DNA of 19,353 bases from Willaertia magna (lineage: Eukaryota; Heterolobosea; Eutetramitea; Acrasida; Naegleriidae), in assembly GCA_902984215.1 (NCBI GenBank), contig CADWAF010000598.1, forward strand, positions 1 through 19,353. The letters are read 5' to 3'. The number at the start of each line of letters is the position of its first letter. The stretch's first letter is position 1. Both the position numbers and the translations under genes were made by a program. The notes under the pieces were generated by a model, which was not told where the DNA came from, did not search any database, and was given only the letters and a program-made list of their open reading frames with translations. Below, one piece after another: positions 16,215-19,353 of this stretch.

Positions 16215-17450
16215 ATGTCTCAAAGTTATTCCTTTGATTCTTCTTTTCAGTCGCAAGGTACAAATTTTTTACTAGGGCAAGGCAAATCTAAAACTCCATC
16301 GACCCCAACTGGGTAAGTCAATTCGAATTGTTTTTGTATTAATTATATGAAAAGTAAGAGAAATGTAGCCCAATTAAACGAATTTATGAATACTTTAAGG
16401 TCAAGAACACCTAATAACACTTCTAACTTTAGGCCAAACAGTGGATCAAGTAGTAGACCATCTTCCCATGATGCCTCATCTACTGTAACAAACAGGAATA
16501 ACTTATTAACAACTCCAACAAAAGTTAAGCAATCCCAACCAGTAACTAACAATATGGTCTACAATACTCAACAAGTTTCAAGCCAAAACTCTGGCTTTGT
16601 AAATAATTGTATAATAGATTCTCAACATCATTCTTCTACAGGCTGTATAACTCCTAATTTAACTCAAGGAAGTTGTAATAATACTTCATCAAGCCTTGAT
16701 GTCATAAGTTTGTTAAGGGGAAATAACTCAACAACCAACTCTATGGTAGAAAGAGAATGGTTAAATACAAAGTTGTCTACATTGGAAGAAAGGATACTAA
16801 ACATAGAAAGAATACAACTTAGAATACATGAAGAATTTAGTTTATGGACTAAAGGTACAAATACAAAATTAGATCATATAGATAATCTTTTGGAACAACA
16901 AGGCAAAGTATTTGAAGAGGCAACCTTGCTTATACATGAAAAAAGTAAGTTTAAACAATTGACTATTTCTATAACTTATTTAGTGAGCTGTGAATTGGAA
17001 AAGCTATCAAATAAATTGCGAGATAGTATGCATAGCATGGAACATAAAACTTTATCCAATGTTAAAGATAACAATTTGGTGTTGGAGCAGTGTTACAAAG
17101 AAATTCAAGAATTGAGAAAAGAACATAACTGTCATTACCAAGTAAAACAAAGTCCAGTTCAATTTCCCTTATCCAAGCACAAAGAGAGCATCCAACAATC
17201 TTTTTCTCAAAAATCATCTCAAAGAACGACTGAACGCAATAATATTAATGACATTCTTTACTTCTCAAATACTCCCAAGTCTCCAGTCTTTTTCCAAAGT
17301 CGTTCTCAATTCAACCTGAGCCCTAACGTGACCAACAGTCAAACTAAAAAACGAAAACGTGATCAATTACAAAACTTTTTAACATCTAAGATTTCCAAAG
17401 AAACAAAGAAGGAGCCACAATGTGATGATTTGTGGTTTAGTGATTTGTAA
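16215..17450 (+). CDS. Hypothetical Ser/Asn-rich coiled-coil protein with NLS-like motif
   Basis: Three exons, 16215-16312, 16355-16944 and 16984-17450, over 42- and 39-nt introns, give 384 aa. The first intron is needed because the ATG frame otherwise stops at the donor (GGGTAA). The second is stop-free and in frame, but removing it gives a continuous helix. Residues 1-155 are Ser/Thr/Asn/Gln-rich and disordered. About 163-255 is a coiled coil (WLNTKLSTLEERILNIERIQ onward). The C-terminal part holds SP/TP sites, a KKRKRD nuclear signal near 351, and ends DDLWFSDL, an acidic-aromatic tail like those used for docking or activation. The family is not recognised. It begins 41 bp after the importin-alpha-like stop and ends 20 bp before the epimerase ATG. 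Confidence 0.75.
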
Positions 17451-17470
17451 ATTAGGATTTTAAAAATAAA

Positions 17471-18172
17471 ATGAAAGCAATTATATGCCCTTCTCTTCTT
17501 AGTGGTGATTTTGCAAACCTTGCACATGATGCCAACAGAATGTTAGATTTAGGAGCAGATTGGTTACATGTTGATGTTATGGATGGACACTTTGTTAACA
17601 ATTTAACTATCGGAGCACCTGTTGTAAAATCATTGAGAAAACATACCAAAGGATTTTTGGACTGTCATTTAATGGTAACACATCCTAGTAAATGGGTACA
17701 TGATTTTATAGATGCTGGAGCAGATAATATTACATTTCACTACGAAGCAGAAAATGGTGATTTGGAATCTACCAAGAGAGTTATTCAATTAATCCAAGAA
17801 GAAAATTCTAAGCAACAAAAAAATTGCAAAACATCTATTTCTGTAAAACCAAAAACACCTGTGGATGTTCTATTTCCTATTTTAGATGATAAAAATAATG
17901 ACATTTTTATGATTTTAATAATGAGTGTGGAACCAGGATTTGGTGGGCAATCTTTTATGTCAGAACAAATGGAAAAAGTTAAAATTTTAAGACATAAATA
18001 TCCAAATCTTAATATTCAAGTTGATGGAGGGGTTAGCGAAGAAACAATTGATAAAGTTGCCAAGAGTGGAGGTAATGTTGTAGTTGCAGGTTCTGCTATA
18101 TTTAAGTCAAAAGATCCAAAACAAACCATTCAAGTTTTGAGACAATCCATTGAGACACAATTAAACAAATAA
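17471..18172 (+). CDS. Ribulose-phosphate 3-epimerase
   Basis: Interconverts D-ribulose 5-phosphate and D-xylulose 5-phosphate in the non-oxidative pentose phosphate pathway. 233 aa, single exon, a TIM barrel of usual size. The start ICPSLLSGDFANL is canonical. Metal and acid-base residues are in place: His33 and Asp35 in LHVDVMDGHF, His66 in LDCHLMV, and Asp185 in IQVDGGVS. The Met-rich rim and phosphate-binding loops are MSVEPGFGGQSF and VVAGSAIF. The strand usually reading A-I-K-P-G-T is SVKPKTPVD here, a Gly-to-Lys change at the loop. No targeting peptide is seen, so it should be cytosolic. The ATG is 20 bp after the preceding stop, so its promoter must lie in the upstream coding region. 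Confidence 0.97.
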   Translation: MKAIICPSLLSGDFANLAHDANRMLDLGADWLHVDVMDGHFVNNLTIGAPVVKSLRKHTKGFLDCHLMVTHPSKWVHDFIDAGADNITFHYEAENGDLESTKRVIQLIQEENSKQQKNCKTSISVKPKTPVDVLFPILDDKNNDIFMILIMSVEPGFGGQSFMSEQMEKVKILRHKYPNLNIQVDGGVSEETIDKVAKSGGNVVVAGSAIFKSKDPKQTIQVLRQSIETQLNK

Positions 18173-18185
18173 GTTTCCAAAGTTC

Positions 18186-18191
18186 AATAAA
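18186..18191 (+). terminator. Probable poly(A) signal of ribulose-phosphate epimerase
   Basis: AATAAA in the context TTCAATAAA, 13 bp after the stop codon. It has the same extended sequence as behind the alkyl-DHAP synthase gene. The surrounding DNA is so AT-rich that chance matches are frequent, so the assignment is tentative. Confidence 0.35.
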
Positions 18192-18555
18192 AAATAATTA
18201 ATAAAGATGTTACTATTTTTTTTTATTAAACTAATAAAATCATAAATTTTTAATTTTTTATCTTTATAGTTCAATAAATTACAAAATTATATTATTATTC
18301 GAAAAGAAATTAAAATTTTTCTTAAAATTTATAATTACAATTTTTGATAAAATATTAATTTTTAATTTATTTTTATTCTTAATTAATAAAGAAATTAAAT
18401 TATATTTTATTTTTAGTTTATTTTTGAAAGTAAAGTTATATTATTATTAATTTTATTTAAATCAAAAATAATAAATTCAAAAATTAAAGTATAATTAAAT
18501 AAAATTTTAAAATAAAAATTAAAATTTTATAAATAAAGATTATGATTATTTATAA

Positions 18556-18921
18556 TTATTATTAAATAATATATTAATTAATAAAAAAATAAAAAAGATA
18601 GAAATAGAAGAAAATAAAAAAAAGAAAAGAATTATTATTAAATTATTTGATAATGATGATAATAATAATGTTAATATTAATAATAATAATATTAATTCAA
18701 TAACAATATATCCAAATATAAATATTAATAATTTAAATAATTTTTTATTTTTAATTAATAATGATTTATTAAAATTAGGGTTGGGTTTGGGTTTGGGGGA
18801 AATTAAGTCTTTTCCTGTCCCATTATACATATTTAGACTTTCAATATATGTTAAAAAGATTCTACACGTTCCAAAGTACAACCAATATTGGAACCGATTC
18901 AATATTTACAGAGGTTACTGA
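18556..18921 (+). other. 121-codon open frame without ATG (possible exon)
   Basis: The plus strand is open from just after TAA at 18553-18555 to TGA at 18919-18921. The first half encodes Lys/Ile then Asp/Asn runs from AAT and ATT repeats, which keep frames open trivially. The last ~50 codons, from the G-rich tract on, have mixed composition (SFPVPLYIFRLSIYVKKIL, then Trp, Tyr and Arg residues) and look more protein-like. There is no ATG and no convincing upstream exon with a GTAAGT donor. The minus strand has its own 118-codon ATG-started frame over 18546-18902, giving a Leu/Ile-rich, membrane-like peptide. At most one is real, and both may be chance. Confidence 0.25.
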
Positions 18922-19353
18922 GATATTATATAGCAAACCAAAAGTATAGACTTTGGACTTTGTGAAAAAATGAAAATTTTCAAAAATTTTTACATTCCTC
19001 AAAAAAAATAAAAAATTATTTTTTAAATTATAATTAAATATAAATATAAAATACATAATATCAACAATATTTTAGTATATGTTTATATATTAAATAAATT
19101 ATTTTGTAATTTTATATAAAAAAATAAAAAATAAAAAACAAAAAATAAATAATTAATACAACATATTCAATAATAAATAATAATAATAACTTTTAAATGT
19201 AGTTTATATATAAATAATATAAAATTATAAATATTGTAATAAAAATTATTAAAATAATAATTGTAAAATTATTTTGTAAAATTAAAAAATATTTTTTGAC
19301 TAATTTGTTATTCTTAAGTATTTTTGAAATGAATTGTATTGTTCCTTGGGTTT

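Larger units (their letters stand above)
18173..19353. other. Extremely AT-rich block with a small GC island
   Basis: After the epimerase gene, 18173-18770 is almost entirely A and T, with few C or G bases per 60-bp line. Then 18774-18960 has a clearly higher G+C content and includes a G-rich tract. The DNA turns AT-rich again to the window end. No recognisable protein domain, tRNA or rRNA is visible. The island lies inside overlapping open frames on both strands. The block may be a plain intergenic spacer, a degraded gene, or a structural chromosome element. I cannot decide from sequence alone. Confidence 0.6.

Noticed and set aside
18546..19056. Minus-strand Leu/Ile/Phe-rich frames in the AT-rich block
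   Set aside because: AT-rich DNA readily gives hydrophobic open frames. No family motif is visible, and they overlap a competing plus-strand frame.
19329..19353. ATG followed by eight open codons at the right edge
   Set aside because: Too short to support a gene. It might be the start of the next coding region outside the window.
1..19353. CRISPR arrays, insertion sequences, retroelement or transposase genes, rRNA
   Set aside because: None was seen. Repeats are limited to tRNA copies, low-complexity codon runs and short AT motifs.

Overview
The window comes from the nuclear genome of an AT-rich, gene-dense unicellular eukaryote that uses the standard genetic code. TAA and TGA work as stops, and genes are split by very short GT-AG introns. 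A trypsin-like protease, a PTS2-targeted peroxisomal enzyme, Lys/Glu/Asn-rich low-complexity proteins and tiny introns would fit a heterolobosean amoeba (Naegleria-like). Another AT-rich amoeboid protist is possible, and the assignment is an inference.

Layout, left to right. A minus-strand gene runs off the left edge (start codon at about 63). A minus-strand tRNA-Gln(CUG) follows. Next is a five-exon threonine ammonia-lyase (326-2044), then an F-box protein whose second exon adds a membrane tail (2422-3577), then a small Lys-rich protein (3674-4186). That gene overlaps by 11 bp, tail to tail, a 579-aa Ser/Asn/Lys-rich coiled-coil protein on the minus strand (4176-5915). A basic, probably nuclear, minus-strand protein follows (6034-7068). 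A divergent promoter leads to alkyl-DHAP synthase with a clear PTS2 (7426-9417). A second, identical tRNA-Gln(CUG) precedes a UBA-peptidyl-tRNA hydrolase 2 (9625-10188). Then come a secreted, probably GPI-anchored trypsin-like protease split by an 11-nt exon (10341-11553), and the ribosome-assembly factor BOP1/Erb1 on the minus strand (11570-13999). A tight plus-strand tandem closes the coding part: importin-alpha-like ARM protein (14276-16173), an unrecognised coiled-coil nuclear-type protein (16215-17450) and ribulose-phosphate 3-epimerase (17471-18172). The last 1.2 kb is extremely AT-rich, with a small GC island that carries a G-quadruplex-like tract and overlapping open frames on both strands.

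The genes are mostly unrelated housekeeping functions: amino-acid catabolism, peroxisomal ether-lipid synthesis, ribosome biogenesis and recycling, nuclear import, and the pentose phosphate pathway. I see no operon-like functional cluster, CRISPR array, insertion sequence or complete mobile element.

The most distinctive signals are in the splicing architecture. I infer 12 introns of 39-63 nt. Eleven of twelve have a GTAAGT donor, half of the acceptors are AAG, one exon is only 11 nt, and one 39-nt intron is stop-free and in frame. Extreme gene packing (20-bp, 41-bp and negative spacers) and the odd right-hand AT-rich block also stand out. All splice sites were inferred by eye from reading-frame continuity and family conservation, not from transcripts.
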